DNA of 64,000 bases from Bacteroidota bacterium (GCA_023429135.1 JAEYWD010000027.1:109926-173925); one strand, 5' to 3'. Numbered from the stretch's first letter, positions 51,983 through 60,621 are shown. Notes: generated by a model not told the origin, from the sequence alone. Made by a program: numbers and translations.

Positions 51983-53378
51983 AGATTCTGTTTTCAATTT
52001 AAACAGTACTGAGATTTATTCCCTTATCAGGAAATACGAAAAGCCGGGACCCCGCTACACGAGTTACCCTCCGGCCACATTTTTTCACAACACATTTAAG
52101 GATGAGAACTATATAGAGCTTGTTAAAATCTCGAATCATCACCATCCTCAAAATATCTCGTTTTATTTTCATATTCCTTTTTGTCCGCAGTTGTGCCATT
52201 TTTGTGGCTGTAACACCGATATCATGCGCGAAAAATCGTTTATCGACCAGTATGTGGATGCTATCATCAAAGAATTTGAAACGGTAACACAGCATCTTGA
52301 CAATTCCAGGTTGATAAGCCAGATTCACTGGGGTGGAGGAACGCCCAACTCGGTTTCGATGAAGTATATCAGGCGGGTGATGGAGAAAATTGAAGAGAAT
52401 TTTCGTTATTCGCCCAATTGCGAGATTGCTATGGAATGTAATCCGGCTTATCTGACAAAACCTCAAATTGAAGAACTTACCTCTTTAGGTTTTAACCGGA
52501 TTAGCATTGGAATTCAGGATTTCAATACAGAAGTGCTGAAGTTAATAAACCGCCGACCTTCTCTCCTGCCCGAAGAAGAACTGGTGGCAATATTTCATGA
52601 TAAAAAAATAAAGATAAACCTCGATTTTGTTTACGGATTGCCGGGACAGAGTCCTCAGTCGTTTGAGCAAACCATAAAACGTGCTGTAAAAATGCAGTCC
52701 GAAAGAATAGTAACCTTTTCGTACGCCCATGTCCCCTGGGTAAAGGGTGCGCAGAGAATTCTGGAACAATACGGATTACCCGATGCGCCAACTAAACTCA
52801 GCATGTTCGAGAAGGCTTATCAGGCGGCCATTGAAGAAGGTTACGAGGCCATTGGTCTCGATCATTTTGCCCGACCCGACGACGAACTCACTGTAGCTTT
52901 GTCCCAGCACCAGTTACACCGCAATTTTATGGGCTATTGCAGCCGCGAAAACACAGGCCAGGTGTATGCTTTCGGGGCAACCTCCATCAGCCAGTTATGG
53001 AATGCCTATGGCCAGAGCTGCAAAAGTCCGAAAGAGTACATCGAAGCAGTTAATACCAAAGGTACCGCCATCGAAAAAGGTTATGTTATGACCCCTCGCG
53101 ACCTGATTTGCAACCAGGTAATTCAGGAAATTATGTGCAACAATCGTTTGGATATGAAAGCCATAGCCCAGGAAAAAGCCATGAGTACTGTTGAAATTGA
53201 AAACGTTTTAAATTTCGATGCTGCCAGTCTGGACACCTTTATTTCCGACGATTTAATCACTTATAACCACCATGTTCTCGAGGTAAAACCAACCGGAAGG
53301 CTCTTTCTGCGGAATATTGCCATGGTTTTCGATCCTCTGTTAACAGGCAAGGAAACAAATTATTCAAAAACAGTATAG
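51969..53378 (+). CDS. hemN: Oxygen-independent coproporphyrinogen III oxidase
   Basis: 469 residues. It converts coproporphyrinogen III to protoporphyrinogen IX by two SAM-dependent decarboxylations, in the cytoplasm. The radical-SAM motif is C72-x3-C76-x2-C79, followed by C81. This CxxxCxxCxC form and the N-terminal KYEKPGPRYTSYPPA segment are marks of genuine HemN, not of the HemW look-alike. SIGIQDFN and YGLPGQSPQSFEQT are also conserved. It overlaps the MFS gene by 14 nt and hemG follows after 1 nt, so all three are one translational unit. Confidence 0.94.
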   Translation: MLSYKDSVFNLNSTEIYSLIRKYEKPGPRYTSYPPATFFHNTFKDENYIELVKISNHHHPQNISFYFHIPFCPQLCHFCGCNTDIMREKSFIDQYVDAIIKEFETVTQHLDNSRLISQIHWGGGTPNSVSMKYIRRVMEKIEENFRYSPNCEIAMECNPAYLTKPQIEELTSLGFNRISIGIQDFNTEVLKLINRRPSLLPEEELVAIFHDKKIKINLDFVYGLPGQSPQSFEQTIKRAVKMQSERIVTFSYAHVPWVKGAQRILEQYGLPDAPTKLSMFEKAYQAAIEEGYEAIGLDHFARPDDELTVALSQHQLHRNFMGYCSRENTGQVYAFGATSISQLWNAYGQSCKSPKEYIEAVNTKGTAIEKGYVMTPRDLICNQVIQEIMCNNRLDMKAIAQEKAMSTVEIENVLNFDAASLDTFISDDLITYNHHVLEVKPTGRLFLRNIAMVFDPLLTGKETNYSKTV

Positions 53379-53379
53379 T

Positions 53380-54756
53380 ATGTCATTATATAAAGAAACC
53401 GATATTTTAATAATCGGAGCTGGTTTAACAGGATTGACTTTAGCCCATCAACTCAAAAAGAAGAAAGCAGATTTTATTGTGTTGGAGCGCGATACCAGAG
53501 TTGGAGGAGTAATCAACACGGTTGAAAGAGATGGTTTTATTTTTGAAACTGGACCCAATACCGGTGTTTTGGGCAACGAACAGGTAATGGATCTGTTTGA
53601 TGACCTTTCGTTATCGTGTAAGCTTGAAGTCGCTGGAGACAGCGTTAACAAACGCTATGTGCTGAAAGACGGGAAGTGGGAAGCTATGCCAACCGGTTTA
53701 TGGAAAGGAATCACAACACCGCTTTTTACTTTTACCGATAAATTCAGAATTTTAGGCGAGCCGTTCCGTAGTCCTGGTACCAATCCCAACGAAACACTGG
53801 ACCAAATGGTGATACGCCGGATGGGAAAATCGTTTCTGCAGCATGCCGTCGATCCTTTTATCCTGGGAATTTATGCCGGCGACCCTTCTTATCTGGTACC
53901 CAAATATGCATTACCAAAACTTTACAACCTGGAACAGAAATACGGCAGTTTTATCGGTGGGCATATAAAAATGGCAAAAGAAAAGAAGAAGCTGGGTATC
54001 AAAACCAGGGCTACCCGTAAGATTTTTTCGGTGGATGGCGGTCTGGGAAATCTCACCAGAGCTTTGCACAACTCAGCAGGACTGGATAAATTTTTAACAG
54101 GGGTTATTAATACCAATGTTCTTCCGCATGAAAAGGGTTTTATTGCGCAGGGAAGCTGTAACGGAGAAGATATTACAATAAAATCGAATAAGGTTGTAAG
54201 TACCATTGGAGCACATAAAATCCCAATGATATTACCATTTCTCAACGATTCGAACCTGAGAGCCATCTCAAATCTGAAATATGCCCGTGTTGTGCAGGTA
54301 TCGCTGGGGTTCAGAAAATGGAACGGAATGACCCTGGATGGTTTTGGCGGATTGATCCCACACAGCGAAAACCGCGATATTCTTGGTGTTTTATTCCCCT
54401 CGGCATTTCTTACCGGAAGAACGCCCAAAGGAGGCGCATTGCTCTCGGTATTTATGGGTGGAGTGAGAAATGACGATATTTTCGACCTCTCCGATAACTG
54501 CATTCGTTCAATTGTTGAAAAAGAAATTCAGGATCTAATGGGGCTGAAGGAATTTAATCCCGACCTTTTTAATATTTCACGGTATCATCATGCAATACCG
54601 CAATACGGTGCCGACAGTGAAGCTCGTTTCAATGCAGTTGCCCGCATTCAGAATAAATATAAGGGACTGTTTGTTGCCGGAAACCTCAGAAACGGAATTG
54701 GCATGGCCGACCGCATAAAACAAGGTTTTGATCTTGCAGATGAATTAACTCTCTAA
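53380..54756 (+). CDS. hemG: Protoporphyrinogen oxidase (HemY-type, FAD)
   Basis: 458 residues. It oxidises protoporphyrinogen IX to protoporphyrin IX, the step after HemN. The N-terminal FAD fold has IIGAGLTGLTLAHQL with VLERDTRVGGVI. The middle shows the PPOX features GPNTGVLG and DPFILGIYAGDPSYLVPKYALPKL. The C-terminus has LFVAGNLRNGIGMADRIKQG, the second FAD-contact region. It is named hemG as in other Bacteroidota annotations, but the fold is that of HemY (FAD, amine-oxidase-like), not of the enterobacterial flavodoxin HemG. HemH is not in this window. The DUF4491 gene follows after 20 nt. Confidence 0.93.
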   Translation: MSLYKETDILIIGAGLTGLTLAHQLKKKKADFIVLERDTRVGGVINTVERDGFIFETGPNTGVLGNEQVMDLFDDLSLSCKLEVAGDSVNKRYVLKDGKWEAMPTGLWKGITTPLFTFTDKFRILGEPFRSPGTNPNETLDQMVIRRMGKSFLQHAVDPFILGIYAGDPSYLVPKYALPKLYNLEQKYGSFIGGHIKMAKEKKKLGIKTRATRKIFSVDGGLGNLTRALHNSAGLDKFLTGVINTNVLPHEKGFIAQGSCNGEDITIKSNKVVSTIGAHKIPMILPFLNDSNLRAISNLKYARVVQVSLGFRKWNGMTLDGFGGLIPHSENRDILGVLFPSAFLTGRTPKGGALLSVFMGGVRNDDIFDLSDNCIRSIVEKEIQDLMGLKEFNPDLFNISRYHHAIPQYGADSEARFNAVARIQNKYKGLFVAGNLRNGIGMADRIKQGFDLADELTL

Positions 54757-54776
54757 AAACTAACCATAAGATTATC

Positions 54777-55400
54777 ATGGAACAACTTAACTTTTATGGA
54801 TTTCTGCTTGGCATAATCGCCTTTTTAACCATCGGCATATCTCATCCCATTGTTGCAAAAGCAGAGTATTATTGGGGAAAACGCATTTGGTGGATTTTCT
54901 TCGTAACAGGAATTATCTGTTCGGCCATTTCGTTATTTCTCACATCTGTAATTGCTTCTGTTATACTTGGAACAATCGGGTTCAGTTGTTTCTGGAGTAC
55001 GCACGAAATTTTCAAACAACACAAACGTGTAATGCTTGGGAGAGCCAAACGTAATCCTAACCGGATTTATAACCTTGGCGTCATTCTTACAGCTTCTTTT
55101 CTGCAGAAATTAAACTTTGCAGGTATAATAGTTGGTGCCGCTACTTTTATCATTATTGCCGTATCGCGCTATATGTGTATTAAAGCCGAATATTATTTTA
55201 CAAAGAAGTTCTGGATAGGATTTTTACTGATAGGTGTTGTTTCGCTCGCTGGCTCTCTGGTTACCAAAAACCTGCTGCTATCCACCATCCTGGGAATTAA
55301 CGGATTTACATTTCTTTGGGGAATTGGCGAAATTATTGAACAGGAAGAAAGGGTAAACAAAGGATGGTTTCCTAAAAATCCGCAAAGAATTTCCCTTTAA
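54777..55400 (+). CDS. Tandem-duplicated DUF4491 membrane protein
   Basis: 207 residues consisting of two similar halves. Half one (about 1-105) begins LNFYGFLLGIIAFLTIGISHPIVAKAEYYWGK and ends GRAKRNPNR. Half two (about 110-207) begins LNFAGIIVGAATFIIIAVSRYMCIKAEYYFTK and ends KGWFPKNPQR. Each half carries three membrane helices and the AEYY and FxxFWxxxEIxxQ-type signatures of DUF4491, usually a single ~95-residue unit. The function is unknown; it follows hemG in the same transcript. Fusion of two copies suggests that the native family acts as a dimer. Confidence 0.87.
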   Translation: MEQLNFYGFLLGIIAFLTIGISHPIVAKAEYYWGKRIWWIFFVTGIICSAISLFLTSVIASVILGTIGFSCFWSTHEIFKQHKRVMLGRAKRNPNRIYNLGVILTASFLQKLNFAGIIVGAATFIIIAVSRYMCIKAEYYFTKKFWIGFLLIGVVSLAGSLVTKNLLLSTILGINGFTFLWGIGEIIEQEERVNKGWFPKNPQRISL

Positions 55401-55445
55401 TACTCCGGAATTTCATATCCGATTTTTTCTATCTTTACAATATAG

Positions 55446-55457
55446 ACAATCGATTGT
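55446..55457. promoter_or_regulatory. ACAATCGATTGT palindrome, LacI-type operator candidate
   Basis: A perfect 12-bp palindrome centred on CG, 20 nt before the ATG at 55477 and 8 nt after a TATCTTTA -7-like box. The same CAATCGATTG core lies at 60538-60547 before the symporter gene. Confidence 0.55.
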
Positions 55458-55476
55458 TCAACTTAACTTAACCAAA

Positions 55477-56565
55477 ATGAACTATAAACTTATAATTTCT
55501 ATTTGTCTTGTCATTTTTATTTCATTACCAGCAATTTTCGGTTATGAACATCCCGGAGGAAAGCATACAAAGTCTCAGATTACGTTCGTAAAGAAGTAGA
55601 TAGCCCTAAAAAAGGAACCTTATTACAAAGCCTACCTGCAATTGATGGAAAGAGCCGACTCGGCATTTTTGCATAAAAAGCATGCTTTGGCCGACTTTAG
55701 TGTACCGGGATATTACAAAGATCCGGTGAATCATCGCAAAAACTCCTCCGGCCTGCAGTCGGATGCTTTCGACGCTTACGCCTGTGCTCTTGCCTTTCAA
55801 CTCTCGGGTAAGAAAAAATATGCTGAAAAGTCTCTGGAATACTTGATGGAATGGGCAAACATCAATACAAAGTATTCCGAATACGATGGAAGTCTTGTAA
55901 TGGCCTATTCGGGTACAGCTATGATTATGGCCGGAGAACTGATGCTGAATTATAAAGGCTGGAGTTCACCTGACAAGCAGAAGTTCAATAACTGGGTTCA
56001 GAATGTTTATCTTAAGTCGTGCAAAGAAATCAGAAACCGTAAAAACAACTGGGCCGACTGGGGAAGGTTTGGATCCGTGTTATGTACCTACTTATTAGAC
56101 AATCAGGAGGAAATGAATGAGAATATCCGTTTAATTAAAAGCGATATTTTCCATAAAATTGAGACTGATGGTCACATGCCCGAAGAAACCCGGAGAGAAA
56201 AGAACGGAATTTGGTATACTTATTTCTCACTGGCACCAATTACAGCCTCATGCTATGTGGTTTACAATGCTACCGGTGAAAATCTTTTCGAACTAAAAGA
56301 AGGTGAAAAGTCAATTAGACTGGCGCTCGATTATCTTTTATATTACACTGAAAGACCTGCCGAATGGCCCTGGTTTAAAGATCCAAACCCGGGAACCCCA
56401 ACCCTATGGCCAGGCAATTTAATGGAAGCCGTGGGTAGTATTTATAACGAAAATAAATACCTGAATTATGTTGAGAAAAGCAGACCGCTTATTTACCCTA
56501 CGCATCATTTCGCATGGACTTTTCCGACATTAATGCCGGCTATGCTGAGTTTTCCTGGTAAATAA
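55477..56565 (+). pseudogene. Alginate-lyase-family protein gene interrupted by an in-frame TAG
   Basis: The reading frame opens at the ATG 55477 with a signal peptide (about 1-22, ending IFGYEHPGG). It meets TAG at codon 41 (55597-55599) and continues in the same frame for over 300 codons to 56565. Restored it would be 362 residues. The segment around the stop reads TFVKK-stop-IALKKEPYYKAYLQL, where relatives have a Gln or similar, so a single C-to-T change (CAG to TAG) explains it. The body (NHRKNSSGLQSDAFDAYACALAFQL, NNWADWGRFG, MPEETRREKNGIWYTYFSLAPIT) matches the alginate lyase PF05426 alpha/alpha-barrel family. A translation restart at the ATG 55645 would lack the signal peptide. Confidence 0.82.
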
Positions 56566-56568
56566 CTG

Positions 56569-57270
56569 TTAAATATTATGATCCTTGGGCAGAATCATAA
56601 GTTTTGGAATTCTCACATGATTGGGCTGATTCAGGATAAAACGCACTGTACTTACAATATCGCCGGTGTTTAAAGGCTGATGGATATTCATACTGTCTTT
56701 AGGATGTACCTTCCAGTGGTTATGCAGTTCTGTAAGAACCAGTCCCGGTTCGATACAGGTAACCTGAATGTTGGTACCGGTAAGTTCCATCCTTAAAGCT
56801 TCTGATAAAGCCTCCATTGCAAATTTTGAGGCAGCATAGCCACCGGCAGTTGGACGTACTTTGGTTCCCAAAACACTTGAAATGTTTACCACATGCCCAT
56901 ATCCCTGCTCTTTGAAACGCTTCAGAAATTTGTATGTAAGCCTGAATGTCGATTCCACATTCAATCGCAGCATGGCAGTCAGCCTTTCGATATTAATTTC
57001 TTCAATAGTCCCCGACTCAATCATTCCTGCACAGTTAAACAGAAAGTCGCATTTACCATATCTGGTGAAAATATGATTCTCAAGTTTATCCTGCAGGTCA
57101 TGAGAGTTTAAATCGCCCGGAATGATATCGTCCGGTTCAATTTTAAGATCCTGAAGTTTCTCGAACCGGCGCGCTGTTACAATTACTTTCATCCCATCTT
57201 CTGTCAAAGCTTTTGCAACTGCATTACCTATTCCGCTGCTGGCACCCGTTACAAGGCAAACTTTTTCCAT
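56569..57270 (-). CDS. Short-chain dehydrogenase/reductase
   Basis: 233 residues from the ATG at 57270, chosen because the first strand follows at once (KVCLVTGASSGIG); ATGs at 57279 and 57309 are alternatives. NAD(P) binding is by TGASSGIG, the NNAG-equivalent is FNCAG, the active-site Ser is in VNISSVLGTK, and the catalytic YxxxK is in YAASKFA. Everything required of a classical SDR is present. The residue after the second strand is Arg (TARRF), which favours NADP. The substrate is unknown. It lies downstream of the GH130 gene on the same strand but behind a terminator, and is convergent with the broken lyase gene (3 nt between them). Confidence 0.92.
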   Translation of the reverse strand: MEKVCLVTGASSGIGNAVAKALTEDGMKVIVTARRFEKLQDLKIEPDDIIPGDLNSHDLQDKLENHIFTRYGKCDFLFNCAGMIESGTIEEINIERLTAMLRLNVESTFRLTYKFLKRFKEQGYGHVVNISSVLGTKVRPTAGGYAASKFAMEALSEALRMELTGTNIQVTCIEPGLVLTELHNHWKVHPKDSMNIHQPLNTGDIVSTVRFILNQPNHVRIPKLMILPKDHNI

Positions 57271-57307
57271 TGAGTTCATTTCTGTTATTTTGAAACCAAA
57301 CTTAATC

Positions 57308-57338
57308 AAAAAGGTGCTCTGAACCAGAACACCTTTTT
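57308..57338 (-). terminator. Terminator after the GH130 gene
   Basis: A 14-position stem with one A-C mismatch (57308-57321 with 57325-57338) and a 3-nt loop, ending on the minus strand in five U. It lies 12 nt past the GH130 stop codon and in or just before the SDR leader. Confidence 0.85.
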
Positions 57339-57350
57339 TGAAAGTTACAG

Positions 57351-58538
57351 TTAAAAATTCTTTTTCATGTAATCCAGATTTCGCTTTATAAGTTCGTTTC
57401 GCTGCTGAACACTTGCATACGAACGTAAGGCATCAGGAGGTGTATTCATCACATAGTTTGCCAACCGGTCGATTGTAGACGTTGCAACATGCATTCTTGT
57501 ATCGGACGAACCATAGTAAATAAAAACATCGCCATTCGGGCGGGCTACCCAGCCATTGGTGAAAAGCACATTCGACACATCGCCAATTCTTTCCTCTCTT
57601 TCAGGAGCCATAAAGTAACCGCCGGGAGCATAGGTGACCTTCCATGGTTCCTTAAGGTCGGTCATGAACATATAAAGTACATAGCGCAATCCGGCAGCGC
57701 AACCACGAACACCATGGGCAAGATGCAACCAACCGTACTTGGTTTTAATAGGATGCGGGCCCTGTCCGTTTTTCACTTCCTTAATGGTATGATAAATCCG
57801 GGGATCAATAATAACCTCTTCCTTAATTTCTGCTTTGGTAATGTCGTCAATCAACCCCCAGCCAATACCTCCACCTGAGCCGGCGTCGATAAACCCATCC
57901 TGCGGACGGGTATACAAGGCATATTTACCGTCTACAAACTCAGGATGCAGCACTACATTGCGTTGCTGGCTTTTGGTTTTCAGGTCGGGAAGACGTTCCC
58001 AGTTCACCAGGTCGCGTGTTCGGGCAATGCCGGCAGCGGCAGTAGCGCTCGACAAATCTCCGGGTGCAGCGTCAGGATCTTTTCTTTCTGAACAGAAAAC
58101 GCCATAAATCCACCCATCTTCGTGTTTGGTAAGACGCATATCGTAAACGTTAGTATCAGGATCCTCAGTTTCGGGCATGGTAATAGGATAATCCCAGAAC
58201 TTGAAGTTATCGATACCATTTTCACTTTCGGCAATAGCAAAGAACGATTTACGGTCCCATCCTTCCACACGAACCACCAGGATAATTTTCCCCTTCCATT
58301 CCATGGCACCCGAATTCAAAACTGCATTAATTCCTAACCGCTCCATTAACTTTGGATTTGTAATAGGGCTCAGGTCGTAGCGCCAGTAAATGGGAGTATG
58401 CTGAGCTGTAAGAATCGGACGTTTATAACGCTGATAAATTCCGTTATATTCCTTTATGGGCTTATTTTCCTTTGTAATTAACTTCTCGTGACGCTCAAAC
58501 AGCTTGTTTAGTTTTTTGTTAAACTCTTTCTTATGCAT
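57351..58538 (-). CDS. GH130 phosphorylase, mannosylglucose phosphorylase-like
   Basis: 395 residues. GH130 enzymes phosphorolyse beta-mannosides with a single Asp acid and inorganic phosphate. The sequence closely follows the Bacteroides fragilis 4-O-beta-mannosyl-glucose phosphorylase type: RYKRPILTAQHTPIYWRYDL, MEWKGKIILVVRVEGWDRKSFF, DPDTNVYDMRLTKHEDGWIYG, RPQDGFIDAGSGGGIGW, and TIKEVKNGQGPHPIKT with DVSNVLFTNGW. Cytoplasmic, no signal peptide. The GPH symporter gene lies 120 nt upstream on the same strand, a long hairpin separates the two, and a terminator follows. Together they would import mannosyl-glucose and split it to mannose-1-phosphate and glucose. The exact disaccharide is inferred from the resemblance. 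Confidence 0.92.
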   Translation of the reverse strand: MHKKEFNKKLNKLFERHEKLITKENKPIKEYNGIYQRYKRPILTAQHTPIYWRYDLSPITNPKLMERLGINAVLNSGAMEWKGKIILVVRVEGWDRKSFFAIAESENGIDNFKFWDYPITMPETEDPDTNVYDMRLTKHEDGWIYGVFCSERKDPDAAPGDLSSATAAAGIARTRDLVNWERLPDLKTKSQQRNVVLHPEFVDGKYALYTRPQDGFIDAGSGGGIGWGLIDDITKAEIKEEVIIDPRIYHTIKEVKNGQGPHPIKTKYGWLHLAHGVRGCAAGLRYVLYMFMTDLKEPWKVTYAPGGYFMAPEREERIGDVSNVLFTNGWVARPNGDVFIYYGSSDTRMHVATSTIDRLANYVMNTPPDALRSYASVQQRNELIKRNLDYMKKNF

Positions 58539-58601
58539 AATGGGTAGGTGTTTATGTTCTTTTACAAAATTAAGCTATTTTAGTCTATCAATAAATAAGG
58601 A

Positions 58602-58638
58602 TACCTGTCGAATCTTTTGAAAAGACCCGACAGGTATA
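58602..58638. repeat. Extended hairpin between symporter and GH130 genes
   Basis: ATACCTGTCG (58602-58611) pairs with CGACAGGTAT (58629-58638), a perfect 10-bp outer stem. Inside, after a 2x2 loop (AA/CC), TCTTT pairs with AAAGA. On the transcript it follows the symporter stop by about 20 nt and has no U-run, so it may stabilise or attenuate the shared message rather than end it. Confidence 0.6.
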
Positions 58639-58657
58639 TATTCCGTTAAATAAAACA

Positions 58658-60445
58658 TTAGAGGACTGTATCGGCAGCTTTTCTCCGTTGCTCCAATTCC
58701 GATTCAATCTGCGACAGGAAGGAATCCTTCAACGGATAAATAAAAATAAAGAATGCTGCCAGAAACGCGCCTATAGCGGGGAATATACTAAGCATCATAC
58801 GAATTCCCTGTTGGGTAATAACTGCTTGTTCAACCCCTGCATTGTATCCGTACAATGTCAAAATCCAACCAACACCGAACATACCAATAGAGGCTCCAAT
58901 CTTTTGCGACATGGATGCTGCTGAAAATACAAGTCCTGTTGCACGACGACCGTTTTTCCATTCGGAATAGTCGGCAGTATCGGCATACATGGACCATACC
59001 AGCGGGAATATTGTTCCGGCACAAATGCTGATCAGTACCTGGAAAACATAAATCATGGTGATATTGGTTCTATCGAGGAAATAAAAGATAAGACTGAATA
59101 CTGTAGCACCCAGCATAGCCAATAGGAAAGTATTTTTCTTTCCTATTTTGTCCGATATCGGTTTAGCCAGAACTACACCAACAATATTGGCAGCCTGACC
59201 TAGCAAGAGATAAATAGTGCTGATTGCAACTACTAACTCAGTTCCAAGTGCAATGCTACCCTGACCTTTATAATAATAATTGAAATAGTAAATGGCAGCT
59301 CCATCGCGGATTGTATTGAAGAAAATGGTTGAAATACCTGCTCCAAGGAGAATAAACCAGGGACCATTTTTGGCAAGGTCGCTCAAATCATCAGCAAGAG
59401 AAGTTTTTTCGGCAATAGGTTTAATTCTTTCTCTGGTCCATGCAAAAGTTAACAGAAAGAAAATAACAGCCAATATAGCAATCACCATAGCAGCTTTCTG
59501 AATTCCATAGCGGTAATTAATTTCTTTCAAAGCCATCGACGACACTTTAATGTCGCTATTCTCTGGCTGTGAAACTAAAAGCTGCAGATTTGCGAGATTT
59601 GAAATATTTTCTTTAGAAGTAATTTTAGTAAGTTTTATTTGTACATCGGAAGTAGCACCATTCCGGTGCAAGCCCATTGTATCCTTACCTTCGGGGAAGG
59701 TAAACCAACTGTACGATCCGTTCTGAGAATTAAAAACTCCCATTTTGAATTCGTCACTGCTATTGGTCAAAACTTTTGCAGTAATAAAGATCAAAGAATC
59801 GTTAAGAGGCTCATCCTGCTGAATTGGATTACCCGGCCATACAAATGTTTTAACGCCCGGAATCTGAATTGTTGAATCCTTCACTTCAACCATTTTATCG
59901 GTGGCAAAGTTGGTGGCAGTTTTAGTTCCGAAACTATCAAACAGTGGCTGGTAAAGACCTAAAACAAGGAAACTGCCACCGAATGCAAAAATAAAGCGGT
60001 AAGTTGCCAGTGTTGTTCTTTCTTTTCCATCAGCGGTCATCACCCCCATCAGGGAAGCGTAAGGTACATTGATTAGTGAGTAAATAATCATCATCAGGGA
60101 GTAAGTAACATAGGCATAAACAATTTTGCCTGTTGTGCTAAGCTCCGGAGTTGTAAAGGTCAGAATACCAATTATACCAAAAGGAACTGCAATCCAGAGC
60201 AGGTATGGCCTGAACTTTCCCCAACGGGTATTGGTGCGGTCGCCCATGATGCCAATCAGCGGATCGATAAATGCATCGCCAACACGGGTTATGAGCATCA
60301 TTACCCCCGCAACAGCGGCTGTTATACCAAATACATCGGTATAAAAAAACATGAGGTACATACCGAAGAGCTTCCAGAACATGGATGATGCAGCATCGCC
60401 GAATCCATAACCGATTTTCTCTTTCAAACTAAGTTTTTCCTTCAT
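58658..60445 (-). CDS. GPH-type sugar:cation symporter with a periplasmic insert
   Basis: 595 residues, against 440-480 for typical members (MelB/XynB-like). Helices 1-5 (about 15-170) carry FGDAASSMFWKLFGMYLMFFYTDVFG and the conserved cytoplasmic DPLIGIMGDRTNTRWGKFRPYLLW. An extra ~130-residue, beta-rich, polar segment (about 175-305) follows helix 5 and would face the periplasm. Helices 6-12 (about 310-580) include the second signature ADTADYSEWKNGRRATGLVFS. It probably imports the substrate of the GH130 enzyme downstream with Na+ or H+. A CAATCGATTG palindrome lies over its putative promoter. Confidence 0.9.
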   Translation of the reverse strand: MKEKLSLKEKIGYGFGDAASSMFWKLFGMYLMFFYTDVFGITAAVAGVMMLITRVGDAFIDPLIGIMGDRTNTRWGKFRPYLLWIAVPFGIIGILTFTTPELSTTGKIVYAYVTYSLMMIIYSLINVPYASLMGVMTADGKERTTLATYRFIFAFGGSFLVLGLYQPLFDSFGTKTATNFATDKMVEVKDSTIQIPGVKTFVWPGNPIQQDEPLNDSLIFITAKVLTNSSDEFKMGVFNSQNGSYSWFTFPEGKDTMGLHRNGATSDVQIKLTKITSKENISNLANLQLLVSQPENSDIKVSSMALKEINYRYGIQKAAMVIAILAVIFFLLTFAWTRERIKPIAEKTSLADDLSDLAKNGPWFILLGAGISTIFFNTIRDGAAIYYFNYYYKGQGSIALGTELVVAISTIYLLLGQAANIVGVVLAKPISDKIGKKNTFLLAMLGATVFSLIFYFLDRTNITMIYVFQVLISICAGTIFPLVWSMYADTADYSEWKNGRRATGLVFSAASMSQKIGASIGMFGVGWILTLYGYNAGVEQAVITQQGIRMMLSIFPAIGAFLAAFFIFIYPLKDSFLSQIESELEQRRKAADTVL

Positions 60446-60537
60446 TTCAAATGATTTAATGAGTTAGTTATTAAAATGTTTCTATTGTCAGATAGATTGC
60501 AGTTCAAGCCATAAAAATAGAAAATTATTCCGTTTTG

Positions 60538-60547
60538 CAATCGATTG
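60538..60547. promoter_or_regulatory. CAATCGATTG palindrome, LacI-type operator candidate
   Basis: A 10-bp perfect palindrome (TTGCAATCGATTGAAAA context) 93 nt upstream of the symporter ATG. On the minus strand its TTG (60540-60538) stands 18 nt before TATTTTTA (60519-60512), a near-consensus promoter, so a repressor here would cover the -33 element. The same core lies at 55447-55456. Confidence 0.55.
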
Positions 60548-60621
60548 AAAAACTTTTCTTTTAATGAAACTATCTGAAACCCGCTCTTTTATTTAAATTA
60601 GCACTTAGAAATTTGGGCACT

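Noticed and set aside
55597..55645. Frameshift in the lyase-family gene
   Set aside because: The ATG at 55477 and the downstream body are in the same frame (55645 minus 55477 is 56 codons), so the break is a single nonsense codon, not a frameshift.
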